DNA from: Halisarca cf. caerulea | Lineage: Eukaryota; Porifera; Demospongiae; Chondrillida; Halisarcidae | Length of the DNA: 64,000 bases | Direction: 5' to 3' | Assembly: GCA_963170055.1 (NCBI GenBank) | Contig: CAUJGJ010000258.1 | Span: forward strand, 3,700,201-3,764,200 | In this document: positions 13,647-26,994 of the stretch, piece after piece | How the letters are laid out: the number at the start of each line of letters is the position of its first letter | Position numbering within the stretch: the stretch's first letter is position 1 | Notes under the pieces: generated by a model | The model's database searches: none | Told to the model about the DNA's origin: nothing | Seen by the model: only the letters and a program-made list of their open reading frames with translations | Program-made: the position numbers and the translations under genes

Positions 13647-16600
13647 AGTGTTTTATATGCTGGTGCTAATACCAATATTTGGCACTAGCACCACGCACAT
13701 TCCCAGTGGACACACATGACCTTTCTGAAGTGCTGTGGGCGTATTTGTGTAGTGTTGGATATGCTGGTGCTAATACCAATATTTGGCACTAGCACCACGC
13801 ACATTCCCAGTGGACACACATGACCTTTCTGAAGTGCTGTGGGCGTATTTGTGTAGTGTTGGATATGCTGGTGCTAATACCAATATTTGGCACTAGCACC
13901 ACGCACATTCCCAGTGGAAACACATGAAGTTTCTTAACTACTGTGGGCGTATTTGTGTAATGTTGGATATGCTGGTGCTAATACCAATATTTGGCACTAG
14001 CACCACGCACATTCCCAGGGGACACACATGACCTTTATGAAGTGCTGTGGGCGTATTTGTGTAGTGTTGGATATGCTGGTGCTAATACCAATATTTGGCA
14101 CTAGCACCACGCACATTCCCAGTGGACACACATGACCTTTCTGAAGTGCTGTGGGCGTATTTGTGTAGTGTTGGATATGCTGGTGCTAATACCAATATTT
14201 GGCACTAGCACCACGCACATTCCCAGTGGACACACATGAAGTTTCTTAACTACTGTGGGCGTATTTGTGTAGTGTTGGATATGGTGGTGCTAATACCAAT
14301 ATTTGGCACTAGCACCACGCACATTCCCAGGGGACACACATGACCTTTCTGAAGTGCTGTGGGCGTATTTGTGTAGTGTTGGATATGCTGGTGCTAATAC
14401 CAATATTTGGCACTAGCACCACGCACATTCCCAGTGCACACACATGACGTTTCTAAAGTGCTGTGGGTGTATTTGTGTACTGTTGGATATGGTGGTGCTA
14501 ATACCAATATTCGGCACTAGCACCACGCACATTCCCAGTGGACACACATGACCTTTCTGAAGTGCTGTGGGCGTATTTGTGTAGTGTTGGATATGCTGGT
14601 GCTAATACCAATATTTGGCACTAGCACCACGCACATTCCCAGTGGACACACATGACCTTTCTGAAGTGCTGTGGGCGTATTTGTGTAGTGTTGGATATGC
14701 TGGTGCTAATACCAATATTTGGCACTAGCACCACGCACATTCCCAGTGGAAACACATGAAGTTTCTTAACTACTGTGGGCGTATTTGTGTAGTGTTGGAT
14801 ATGCTGGTGCTAATACCAATATTTGGCACTAGCACCACGCACATTCCCAGTGGACACACATGACCTTTCTGAAGTGCTGTGGGCGTATTTGTGTAGTGTT
14901 GGATATGCTGGTGCTAATACCAATATTTGGCACTAGCACCACGCACATTCCCAGTGGACACACATGACCTTTCTGAAGTGCTGTGGGCGTATTTGTGTAG
15001 TGTTGGATATGCTGGTGCTAATACCAATATTTGGCACTAGCACCACGCACATTCCCAGTGGAAACACATGAAGTTTCTTAACTACTGTGGGCGTATTTGT
15101 GTAATGTTGGATATGCTGGTGCTAATACCAATATTTGGCACTAGCACCACGCACATTCCCAGGGGACACACATGACCTTTATGAAGTGCTGTGGGCGTAT
15201 TTGTGTAGTGTTGGATATGCTGGTGCTAATACCAATATTTGGCACTAGCACCACGCACATTCCCAGTGGACACACATGACCTTTCTGAAGTGCTGTGGGC
15301 GTATTTGTGTAGTGTTGGATATGCTGGTGCTAATACCAATATTTGGCACTAGCACCACGCACATTCCCAGTGGACACACATGAAGTTTCTTAACTACTGT
15401 GGGCGTATTTGTGTAGTGTTGGATATGCTGGTGCTAATACCAATATTTGGCACTAGCACCACGCACATTCCCAGTGGACACACATGACCTTTCTTAATTG
15501 CTGTGGGCGTATTTGTGTACTGTTGGATATGGTGGTGCTAATACCAATATTTAGCACTAGCAATACGCACATTCCCAGTGGACACACATGACCTTTCTTA
15601 ATTGCTGTGGGCGTATTTGTGTACTGTTGGATATGGTGGTGCTAATACCAATATTTAGCACTAGCAATACGCTCATTCCCAGGGGACACACATGACCTTT
15701 CTGAAGTGCTGTGGGCGTATTTGTGTAGTGTTGGATATGCTGGTGCTAATACCAATATTTGGCACTAGCACCACGCACATTCCCAGTGGACACACATGAC
15801 CTTTCTGAAGTGCTGTGGGCGTATTTGTGTAGTGTTGGATATGCTGGTGCTAATACCAATATTTGGCACTAGCACCACGCACATTCCCAGTGGACACACA
15901 TGAAGTTTCTTAACTACTGTGGGCGTATTTGTGTAGTGTTGGATATGCTGGTGCTAATACCAATATTTGGCACTAGCACCACGCACATTCCCAGTGCACA
16001 CACATGACGTTTCTAAAGTGCTGTGGGTGTATTTGTGTACTGTTGGATATGGTGGTGCTAATACCAATATTCGGCACTAGCACCACGCACATTCCCAGTG
16101 GACACACATGACCTTTCTGAAGTGCTGTGGGCGTATTTGTGTAGTGTTGGATATGCTAGTGCTAATACTAATATTTGGCACTAGCACCACGCACATTCCC
16201 AGTGGACACACATGACCTTTCTGAAGTGCTGTGGGAGTATTTGTGTAGTGTTGGATATGCTGGTGCTAATACCAATATTTGGCACTAGTACCACGCACAT
16301 TGCCAGTGGACACACATGACCTTTATGAAGTGCTGTGGGCGTATTTGTGTAGTGTTGGATATGCTGGTGCTAATACCGATATTTGGCACTAGCACCACGC
16401 ACATTCCCAGGGGACACACATGACCTTTCTGAAGTGCTGTGGGCGTATTTGTGTAGTGTTGGATATGCTGGTGCTAATACCAATATTTGGCACTAGCACC
16501 ACGCACATTCCCAGTGGACACACATGACCTTTCTGAAGTGCTGTGAGAGTATTTGTGTAATGTTGGATATGCTGGTGCTAATACCAATATTTGGCACTAG

Positions 16601-18900
16601 CACCACGCACATTCCCAGTAGACACACATGAAGTTTCTGAAGTGCTGTGGGCGTATTTGTGTAGTGTTGGATATGCTGGTGCTAATACCAATATTTGGCA
16701 CTAGTACCTCGCACATTCCCAGTGGACACACATGACCTTTCTTAATTGCTGTGGGCGTATTTGTGTACTTTTGGATATGGTGGTGCTAATACCAATATTT
16801 GGCACTAGCACCACGCACATTCCCAGGGGACACACATGACCTTTCTGAAGTGCTGTGGGCATATTTGTGTAGTGTTGGATATGCTGGTGCTAATACCAAT
16901 ATTTGGCACTAGCACCACGCACATTCCCAGTGCACACACATGACGTTTCTAAAGTGCTGTGGGTGTATTTGTGTACTGTTGGATATGGTGGTGCTAATAC
17001 CAATATTCGGCACTAGCACCACGCACATTCCCAGTGGACACACATGACCTTTCTGAAGTGCTGTGGGCGTATTTGTGTAGTGTTGGATATGCTGGTGCTA
17101 ATACCAATATTTGGCACTAGCACCACGCACATTCCCAGTGGACACACATGACCTTTCTGAAGTGCTGTGGGCGTATTTGTGTAGTGTTGGATATGCTGGT
17201 GCTAATACCAATATTTGGCACTAGCACCACGCACATTCCCAGTGGAAACACATGAAGTTTCTTAACTACTGTGGGCGTATTTGTGTAATGTTGGATATGC
17301 TGGTGCTAATACCAATATTTGGCACTAGCACCACGCACATTCCCAGGGGACACACATGACCTTTATGAAGTGCTGTGGGCGTATTTGTGTAGTGTTGGAT
17401 ATGCTGGTGCTAATACCAATATTTGGCACTAGCACCACGCACATTCCCAGTGGACACACATGACCTTTCTGAAGTGCTGTGGGCGTATTTGTGTAGTGTT
17501 GGATATGCTGGTGCTAATACCAATATTTGGCACTAGCACCACGCACATTCCCAGTGGACACACATGAAGTTTCTTAACTACTGTGGGCGTATTTGTGTAG
17601 TGTTGGATATGCTGGTGCTAATACCAATATTTGGCACTAGCACCACGCACATTCCCAGTGGACACACATGACCTTTCTTAATTGCTGTGGGCGTATTTGT
17701 GTACTGTTGGATATGGTTTTGCTAATACCAATATTTAGCACTAGCAATACGCTCATTCCCAGGGGACACACATGACCTTTCTGAAGTGCTGTGGGCGTAC
17801 TTGTGTAGTGTTGGATATGCTGGTGCTAATACCAATATTTGGCACTAGCACCACGCACATTCCCAGTGGACACACATGACCTTTCTGAAGTGCTGTGGGC
17901 GTATTTGTGTAGTGTTGGATACTGGTGCTAATACCAATATTTGGCACTAGCACCACGCACATTCCCAGTGGACACACATGACCTTTCTGAAGTGCTGTGA
18001 GCGTATTTGTGTAATGTTGGATATGCTGGTGCTAATACCAATATTTGGCACTAGCACCACGCACATTCCCAGTAGACACACATGAAGTTTCTTAAGTGCT
18101 GTGGGCGTATTTGTGTAGTGTTGGATATGCTGGTGCTAATACCAATATTTGGCACTAGTACCTCGCACATTCCCAGTGGACACACATGACCTTTCTTAAT
18201 TGCTGTGGGCGTATTTGTGTACTTTTGGATATGGTGGTGCTAATACCAATATTTGGCACTAGCACCACGCACATTCCCAGGGGACACACATGACCTTTCT
18301 GAAGTGCTGTGGGCGTATTTGTGTAGTGTTGGATATGCTGGTGCTAATACCAATATTTGGCACTAGCACCACGCACATTCCCAGTGGACACACATGAAGT
18401 TTCTTAACTACTGTGGGCGTATTTGTGTAGTGTTGGATATGCTGGTGCTAATACCAATATTTGGCACTAGCACCACGCACATTCCCAGTGGACACACATG
18501 ACCTTTCTGAAGTGCTGTGGGCGTATTTGTGTAGTGTTGGATATGCTGGTGCTAATACCAATATTTGGCACTAGCACCACGCACATTCCCAGTGGACACA
18601 CATGACCTTTCTGAAGTGCTGTGGGCGTATTTGTGTAGTGTTGGATATGCTGGTGCTAATACCAATATTTGGCACTAGCACCACGCACATTCCCAGTGGA
18701 AACACATGAAGTTTCTTAACTACTGTGGGCGTATTTGTGTAGTGTTGGATATGCTGGTGCTAATACCAATATTTGGCACTAACACCACGCACATTCCCAG
18801 GGGACACACATGACCTTTATGAAGTGCTGTGGGCGTATTTGTGTAGTGTTGGATATGCTGGTGCTAATACCAATATTTGGCACTAGCACCACGCACATTC
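13647..18900 (+). repeat. Mixed satellite block without one dominant HOR
   Basis: This stretch is still entirely 104-bp monomers. E monomers recur at 1144-, 1560- and 936-bp spacings. Two consecutive D monomers near 15489 and 15593 both end with CAATACGC, and a related D monomer lies near 17681. A1-C-B-A2 runs are visible from about 13925 and 15069. I see no gene or foreign sequence here. Confidence 0.8.
17877..17978 (+). repeat. 102-bp monomer from a separate 2-bp deletion
   Basis: The unit reads GTTGGATACTGGTGC where others read GTTGGATATGCTGGTGC, losing two bases just before the dyad. It is the only 102-bp unit in which the CA tract is intact, so it is an independent event. No second copy was found in the window. 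Confidence 0.9.
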
Positions 18901-18989
18901 CCAGTGGACACACATGACCTTTCTGAAGTGCTGTGGGCGTATTTGTGTAGTGTTGGATATGCTGGTGCTAATACCAATATTTTGCACTA

Positions 18990-21395
18990 GCACCACGCAC
19001 ATTCCCAGTGGACACACATGAAGTTTCTTAACTACTGTGGGCGTATTTGTGTAGTGTTGGATATGCTGGTGCTAATACCAATATTTGGCACTAGCACCAC
19101 GCACATTCTCAGTGGACACACATGACCTTTATGAAGTGCTGTGGGCGTATTTGTGTAGTGTTGGATATGCTGGTGCTAATACCAATATTATGCACTAGCA
19201 CCACGCACATTCCCAGTGGACACACATGACCTTTCTGAAGTGCTGTGGGCGTATTTGTGTAGTGTTGGATATGCTGGTGCTAATACCAATATTTGCCACT
19301 AGCACCACGCACATTCCCAGTGGAAACACATAAAGTTTCTTAACTACTGTGGGCGTATTTGTGCAATGTTGGATATGCTGGTGCTAATACCAATATTTGG
19401 CACTAGCACCACGCACATTCCCAGGAGACACACATGACCTTTATGAAGTGCTGTGGGCGTATTTGTGTAGTGTTGGATATGCTGGTGCTAATACTAATAT
19501 TTGGCACTAGCACCACGCACATTCCCAGTGGACACACATGACCTTTCTGAAGTGCTGTGGGCGTATTTGTGTAGTGTTGGATATGCTGGTGCTAATACCA
19601 ATATTTGGCACTAGCACCACGCACATTCCCAGTGGACACACATGAAGTTTCTTAACTACTGTGGGCGTATTTGTGTAGTGTTGGATATGCTGGTGCTAAT
19701 ACCAATATTTGGCACTAGCACCACGCACATTCCCAGTGGTCACACATGACCTTTCTTAATTGCTGTGGGCGTATTTGTGTACTGTTAGATATGGTGGTGC
19801 TAATACCAATATTTAGCACTAGCACCACGCACATTCCCAGGGGACACACATGACCTTTATGAAGTGCTGTGGGCGTATTTGTGTAGTGTTGGATATGCTG
19901 GTGCTAATACCAATATTTGGCACTAGCACCACGCACATTCCCAGTGGAAACACATGAAGTTTCTTAACTACTGTGGGCGTATTTGTGTAATGTTGGATAT
20001 GCTGGTGCTAATACCAATATTTGGCACTAACACCACGCACATTCCCAGGGGACACACATGACCTTTATGAAGTGCTGTGGGCGTATTTGTGTAGTGTTGG
20101 ATATGCTGGTGCTAATACCAATATTTGCCACTAGCACCACGCACATTCCCAGTGGACACACATGACCTTTCTGAAGTGCTGTGGGCGTATTTGTGTAGTG
20201 TTGGATATGCTGGTGCTAATACCAATATTTGGCACTAGCACCACGCACATTCCCAGTGGACACACATGAAGTTTCTTAACTACTGTGGGCGTATTTGTGT
20301 AGTGTTGGATATGCTGGTGCTAATACCAATATTTGGCACTAGCACCACGCACATTCTCAGTGGACACACATGACCTTTATGAAGTGCTGTGGGCGTATTT
20401 GTGTAGTGTTGGATATGCTGGTGCTAATACCAATATTTGGCACTAGCACCACGCACATTCCCAGTGGACACACATGACCTTTCTGAAGTGCTGTGGGCGT
20501 ATTTGTGTAGTGTTGGATATGCTGGTGCTAATACCAATATTTTGCACTAGCACCACGCACATTCCCAGTGGACACACATGAAGTTTCTTAACTACTGTGG
20601 GCGTATTTGTGTAGTGTTGGATATGCTGGTGCTAATACCAATATTTGGCACTAGCACCACGCACATTCTCAGTGGACACACATGACCTTTATGAAGTGCT
20701 GTGGGCGTATTTGTGTAGTGTTGGATATGCTGGTGCTAATACCAATATTATGCACTAGCACCACGCACATTCCCAGTGGACACACATGACCTTTCTGAAG
20801 TGCTGTGGGCGTATTTGTGTAGTGTTGGATATGCTGGTGCTAATACCAATATTTGCCACTAGCACCACGCACATTCCCAGTGGAAACACATAAAGTTTCT
20901 TAACTACTGTGGGCGTATTTGTGCAATGTTGGATATGCTGGTGCTAATACCAATATTTGGCACTAGCACCACGCACATTCCCAGGAGACACACATGACCT
21001 TTATGAAGTGCTGTGGGCGTATTTGTGTAGTGTTGGATATGCTGGTGCTAATACTAATATTTGGCACTAGCACCACGCACATTCCCAGTGGACACACATG
21101 ACCTTTCTGAAGTGCTGTGGGCGTATTTGTGTAGTGTTGGATATGCTGGTGCTAATACCAATATTTGGCACTAGCACCACGCACATTCCCAGTGGACACA
21201 CATGAAGTTTCTTAACTACTGTGGGCGTATTTGTGTAGTGTTGGATATGCTGGTGCTAATACCAATATTTGGCACTAGCACCACGCACATTCCCAGTGGT
21301 CACACATGACCTTTCTTAATTGCTGTGGGCGTATTTGTGTACTGTTGGATATGGTGGTGCTAATACCAATATTTAGCACTAGCACCACGCACATT
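18990..21395 (+). repeat. 1,560-bp repeat (15 monomers), two partial copies
   Basis: ATATTATGCAC occurs near 19187 and 20747, the CACATAAAG variant at 19331 and 20891, and GTGGTCACAC ends at 19740 and 21300, all 1,560 bp apart. The copies differ at GTTAGATATGG (near 19786) versus GTTGGATATGG. They diverge just after 19840/21400, where a C unit faces a B unit. Start and end are approximate. Confidence 0.8.
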
Positions 21396-22760
21396 CCCAG
21401 TGGACACACATGACCTTTCTGAAGTGCTGTGGGCGTATTTGTGTAGTGTTGGATATGCTGGTGCTAATACCAATATTTGCCACTAGCACCACGCACATTC
21501 CCAGTGGAAACACATAAAGTTTCTTAACTACTGTGGGCGTATTTGTGCAATGTTGGATATGCTGGTGCTAATACCAATATTTGGCACTAGCACCACGCAC
21601 ATTCCCAGGAGACACACATGACCTTTATGAAGTGCTGTGGGCGTATTTGTGTAGTGTTGGATATGCTGGTGCTAATACTAATATTTGGCACTAGCACCAC
21701 GCACATTCCCAGTGGACACACATGACCTTTCTGAAGTGCTGTGGGCGTATTTGTGTAGTGTTGGATTTGCTGGTGCTAATACCAATATTTGGCACTAGCA
21801 CCACGCACATTCCCAGTGGACACACATGAAGTTTCTTAACTACTGTGGGCGTATTTGTGTAGTGTTGGATATGCTGGTGCTAATACCAATATTTGGCACT
21901 AGCACCACGCACATTCCCAGTGGTCACACATGACCTTTCTTAATTGCTGTGGGCGTATTTTTGTACTGTTGGATATGGTGGTGCTAATACCAATATTTAG
22001 CACTAGCACCACGCACATTCCCAGGGGACACACATGACCTTTATGAAGTGCTGTGGGCGTATTTGTGTAGTGTTGGATATGCTGGTGCTAATACCAATAT
22101 TTGGCACTAGCACCACGCACATTCCCAGTGGAAACACATGAAGTTTCTTAACTACTGTGGGCGTATTTGTGTAATGTTGGATATGCTGGTGCTAATACCA
22201 ATATTTGGCACTAGCACCACGCACATTCCCAGGGGACACACATGACCTTTATGAAGTGCTGTGGGCGTATTTGTGTAGTGTTGGATATGCTGGTGCTAAT
22301 ACTAATATTTGGCACTAGCACCACGCACATTCCCAGTGGACACACATGACCTTTCTGAAGTGCTGTGGGCGTATTTGTGTAGTGTTGGATTTGCTGGTGC
22401 TAATACCAATATTTGGCACTAGCACCACGCACATTCCCAGTGGACACACATGAAGTTTCTTAACTACTGTGGGCGTATTTGTGTAGTGTTGGATATGCTG
22501 GTGCTAATACCAATATTTGGCACTAGCACCACGCACATTCCCAGTGGTCACACATGACCTTTCTTAATTGCTGTGGGCGTATTTTTGTACTGTTGGATAT
22601 GGTGGTGCTAATACCAATATTTAGCACTAGCACCACGCACATTCCCAGGGGACACACATGACCTTTATGAAGTGCTGTGGGCGTATTTGTGTAGTGTTGG
22701 ATATGCTGGTGCTAATACCAATATTTGGCACTAGCACCACGCACATTCCCAGTGGAAACA
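20885..22760 (+). repeat. 624-bp hexamer HOR, three tandem copies
   Basis: The marker GTGGTCACAC recurs at exactly 624-bp spacing (T at 21300, 21924, 22548). ATTTGCTGG in the B unit is shared by the second and third copies (near 21770 and 22390). In the last copy, monomers at 22137, 22241, 22345, 22449, 22553 and 22657 read A1-C'-B-A2-D-C, then A1 again at 22761. This is the cleanest example of the hexamer that seems to underlie the whole array. The first copies carry CACATAAAG in the A1 position and GTGCAATG, and the third has reverted to or kept the standard form. Confidence 0.85.
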
Positions 22761-23666
22761 CATGAAGTTTCTTAACTACTGTGGGCGTATTTGTGTAATG
22801 TTGGATATGCTGGTGCTAATACCAATATTTGGCACTAGCACCACGCACATTCCCAGGGGACACACATGACCTTTATGAAGTGCTGTGGGCGTATTTGTGT
22901 AGTGTTGGATATGCTGGTGCTAATACTAATATTTGGCACTAGCACCACGCACATTCCCAGTGGACACACATGACCTTTCTGAAGTGCTGTGGGAGTATTT
23001 GTGCAGTGTTGGATATGCTGGTGCTAATACCAATATTTGGCACTAGTACCACGCACATTCCCAGTGGACACACATGACCTTTCTTAATTGCTGTGGGCGT
23101 ATTTGTGTACTTTTGGATATGGTGGTGCTAATACCAATATTTGGCACTAGCACCACGCACATTCCCAGGGGACACACATGACCTTTCTGAAGTGCTGTGG
23201 GCGTATTTGTGTAGTGTTGGATATGCTGGTGCTAATACCAATATTTGGCACTAGCACCACGCACATTCCCAGTGGACACACATGAAGTTTCTTAACTACT
23301 GTGGGCGTATTTGTGTAGTGTTGGATATGCTGGTGCTAATACCAATATTTGGCACTAGCACCACGCACATTCCCAGTGGACACACATGAAGTTTCTGAAG
23401 TGCTGTGGGCGTATTTGTGTAGTGTTGGATATGCTGGTGCTAATACCAATATTTGGCACTAGCACCACGCACATTCCCAGTGGACACACATGACCTTTCT
23501 GAAGTGCTGTGGGCGTATTTGTGTAGTGTTGGATATGCTGGTGCTAATACCAATATTTGGCACTAGCACCACGCACATTCCCAGTGGACACACATGACCT
23601 TTCTGAAGTGCTGTGGGCGTATTTGTGTAGTGTTGGATATGCTGGTGCTAATACCAATATTTGGCA

Positions 23667-26600
23667 CTAGCACCACGCACATTCCCAGGGGACACACATG
23701 ACCTTTCTTAATTGCTGTGGGCGTATTTGTGTAGTGTTGGATATGCTGGTGCTAAAACCAATATTTGGCACTAGCACCACGCACATTCCCAGTGGAAACA
23801 CATGAAGTTTCTTAACTACTGTGGGCGTATTTGTGTAGTGTTGGATATGCTGGTGCCAATACCAATATTTGGCACTAGCACCACGCACATTCCCAGGGGA
23901 CACACATGACCTTTATGAAGTGCTGTGGGCGTATTTGTGTAGTGTTGGATATGCTGGTGCTAATACTAATATTTGGCACTAGCACCACGCACATTCCCAG
24001 TGGACACACATGACCTTTCTGAATTGCTGTGGGCGTATTTGTGTAGTGTTGGATATGCTGGTGCTAATACCAATATTTGGCACTAGCACCACGCACATTC
24101 CCAGTGGACACACATGAAGTTTCTTAACTACTGTGGGCGTATTTGTGTAGTGTTGGATATGCTGGTGCTAATACCAATATTTGGCACTAGCACCACGCAC
24201 ATTCCCAGTGGACACACATGACCTTTCTGAAGTGCTGTGGGCGTATTTGTGTAGTGTTGGATATGCTGGTGCTAATACCAATATTTGGCACTAGCACCAA
24301 GCACATTCCCAGTGGAAACACATGAAGTTTCTTAACTACTGTGGGCGTATTTGTGTAATGTTGGATATGCTGGTGCTAATACCAATATTTAGCACTAGCA
24401 CCACGCACATTCCCAGGGGACACACATGACCTTTATGAAGTGCTGTGGGCGTATTTGTGTTGTGTTTGATATGCTGGTGCTAATACTAATATTTGGCACT
24501 AGCACCACGCACATTCCCAGTGGACACACATGAAGTTTCTTAACTACTGTGGGCGTATTTGTGTAGTGTTGGATATGCTGGTGCTAATACCAATATTTGG
24601 CACTAGCACCACGCACATTCCCAGTGGACACACATGACCTTTCTGAAGTGCTGTGGGCGTATTTGTGTACTGTTGGATATGGTGGTGCTAATACCAATAT
24701 TTAGCACTAGCACCACGCACATTCCCAGGGGACACACATGACCTTTATGAAGTGCTGTGGGCGTATTTGTGTAGTGTTGGATATGCTGGTGCTAATACCA
24801 ATATTTGGCACTAGCACCACGCACATTCCCAGTGGACACACATGACCTTTCTGAAGTGCTGTGGGCGTATTTGTGTAGTGTTGGATATGCTGGTGCTAAT
24901 ACCAATATTTGGCACTAGCACCACGCTCATTCGCAGTGGAAACACATGAAGTTTCTTAACTACTGTGGGCGTATTTGTGTAATGTTGGATATGCTGGTGC
25001 TAATACCAATATTTGGCACTAGCACCACGCACATTCCCAGGGGACACACATGACCTTTCTGAAGTGCTGTGGGCGTATTTGTGTAGTGTTGGATATGCTG
25101 GTGCTAATACTAATATTTGGCACTAGCACCACGCACATTCCCAGTGGACACACATGACCTTTCTGAAGTGCTGTGGGCGTATTTGTGTAGTGTTGGATAT
25201 GCTGGTGCTAATACCAATATTTGGCACTAGCACCACGCACATTCCCAGTGGACACACATGAAGTTTCTTAACTACTGTGGGCGTATTTGTGTAGTGTTGG
25301 ATATGCTGGTGCTAATACCAATATTTGGCACTAGCACCACGCACATTCCCAGTGGACACACATGACCTTTCTTAATTGCTGTGGGCGTATTTGTGTAGTG
25401 TTGGATATGCTGGTGCTAATACCAATATTTGCCACTAGCACCACGCACATTCCCAGTGGAAACACATGAAGTTTCTTAACTACTGTGGGCGTATTTGTGT
25501 AGTGTTGGATATGCTGGTGCCAATACCAATATTTGGCACTAGCACCACGCACATTCCCAGGGGACACACATGACCTTTATGAAGTGCTGTGGGCGTATTT
25601 GTGTAGTGTTGGATATGCTGGTGCTAATACTAATATTTGGCACTAGCACCACGCACATTCCCAGTGGACACACATGACCTTTCTGAATTGCTGTGGGCGT
25701 ATTTGTGTAGTGTTGGATATGCTGGTGCTAATACCAATATTTGGCACTAGCACCACGCACATTCCCAGTGGACACACATGAAGTTTCTTAACTACTGTGG
25801 GCGTATTTGTGTAGTGTTGGATATGCTGGTGCTAATACCAATATTTGGCACTAGCACCACGCACATTCCCAGTGGACACACATGACCTTTCTGAAGTGCT
25901 GTGGGCGTATTTGTGTAGTGTTGGATATGCTGGTGCTAATACCAATATTTGGCACTAGCACCAAGCACATTCCCAGTGGAAACACATGAAGTTTCTTAAC
26001 TACTGTGGGCGTATTTGTGTGATGTTGGATATGCTGGTGCTAATACCAATATTTAGCACTAGCACCACGCACATTCCCAGGGGACACACATGACCTTTAT
26101 GAAGTGCTGTGGGCGTATTTGTGTTGTGTTTGATATGCTGGTGCTAATACTAATATTTGGCACTAGCACCACGCACATTCCCAGTGGACACACATGAAGT
26201 TTCTTAACTACTGTGGGCGTATTTGTGTAGTGTTGGATATGCTGGTGCTAATACCAATATTTGGCACTAGCACCACGCACATTCCCAGTGGACACACATG
26301 ACCTTTCTGAAGTGCTGTGGGCGTATTTGTGTACTGTTGGATATGGTGGTGCTAATACCAATATTTAGCACTAGCACCACGCACATTCCCAGGGGACACA
26401 CATGACCTTTATGAAGTGCTGTGGGCGTATTTGTGTAGTGTTGGATATGCTGGTGCTAATACCAATATTTGGCACTAGCACCACGCACATTCCCAGTGGA
26501 CACACATGACCTTTCTGAAGTGCTGTGGGCGTATTTGTGTAGTGTTGGATATGCTGGTGCTAATACCAATATTTGGCACTAGCACCACGCTCATTCGCAG

Positions 26601-26994
26601 TGGAAACACATGAAGTTTCTTAACTACTGTGGGCGTATTTGTGTAATGTTGGATATGCTGGTGCTAATACCAATATTTGGCACTAGCACCACGCACATTC
26701 CCAGGGGACACACATGACCTTTCTGAAGTGCTGTGGGCGTATTTGTGTAGTGTTGGATATGCTGGTGCTAATACTAATATTTGGCACTAGCACCACGCAC
26801 ATTCCCAGTGGACACACATGACCTTTCTGAAGTGCTGTGGGCGTATTTGTGTAGTGTTGGATATGCTGGTGCTAATACCAATATTTGGCACTAGCACCAC
26901 GCACATTCCCAGTGGACACACATGAAGTTTCTTAACTACTGTGGGCGTATTTGTGTAGTGTTGGATATGCTGGTGCTAATACCAATATTTGGCA
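23667..26994 (+). repeat. 1,664-bp HOR (16 monomers), two tandem copies
   Basis: CGCAGTGGAAAC occurs at 24932 and 26596, 1,664 bp apart. GTGCCAATACC, the CCAAGCACATT variant and TTTGATATG repeat at the same offset. The copies differ at a few sites, including GCTAAAACC near 23752 versus GCTAATACC, and ATTTGGCAC near 23763 versus ATTTGCCAC. The 3' part of the second copy overlaps the displaced segment that starts near 26.06 kb. Confidence 0.8.

Larger units (their letters stand above)
8415..17044 (+). repeat. Class E monomers (six copies)
   Basis: Six 104-bp units start TGACGTTTCTAAAG and carry GTGGGTGT in place of GTGGGCGT, GTACTG, ATGGTGG and ATTCGGCAC. They start at 8415, 9351, 13301, 14445, 16005 and 16941, with spacings of 936, 3950, 1144, 1560 and 936 bp. 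All are preceded by a unit ending GTGCACACACA. Related units at 43249 and 44497 have TGACG and ATTCGG but keep CTGAAG and GGGCG. They are either an older form of the class or hybrids with class B. The span given covers ordinary monomers between the copies. Confidence 0.85.

Noticed and set aside
17700..18000. Array interruption suggested by a frame jump near 17.9 kb
   Set aside because: It is only a 2-bp deletion within one monomer (17877-17978). Sequence on both sides is normal satellite in the same orientation.
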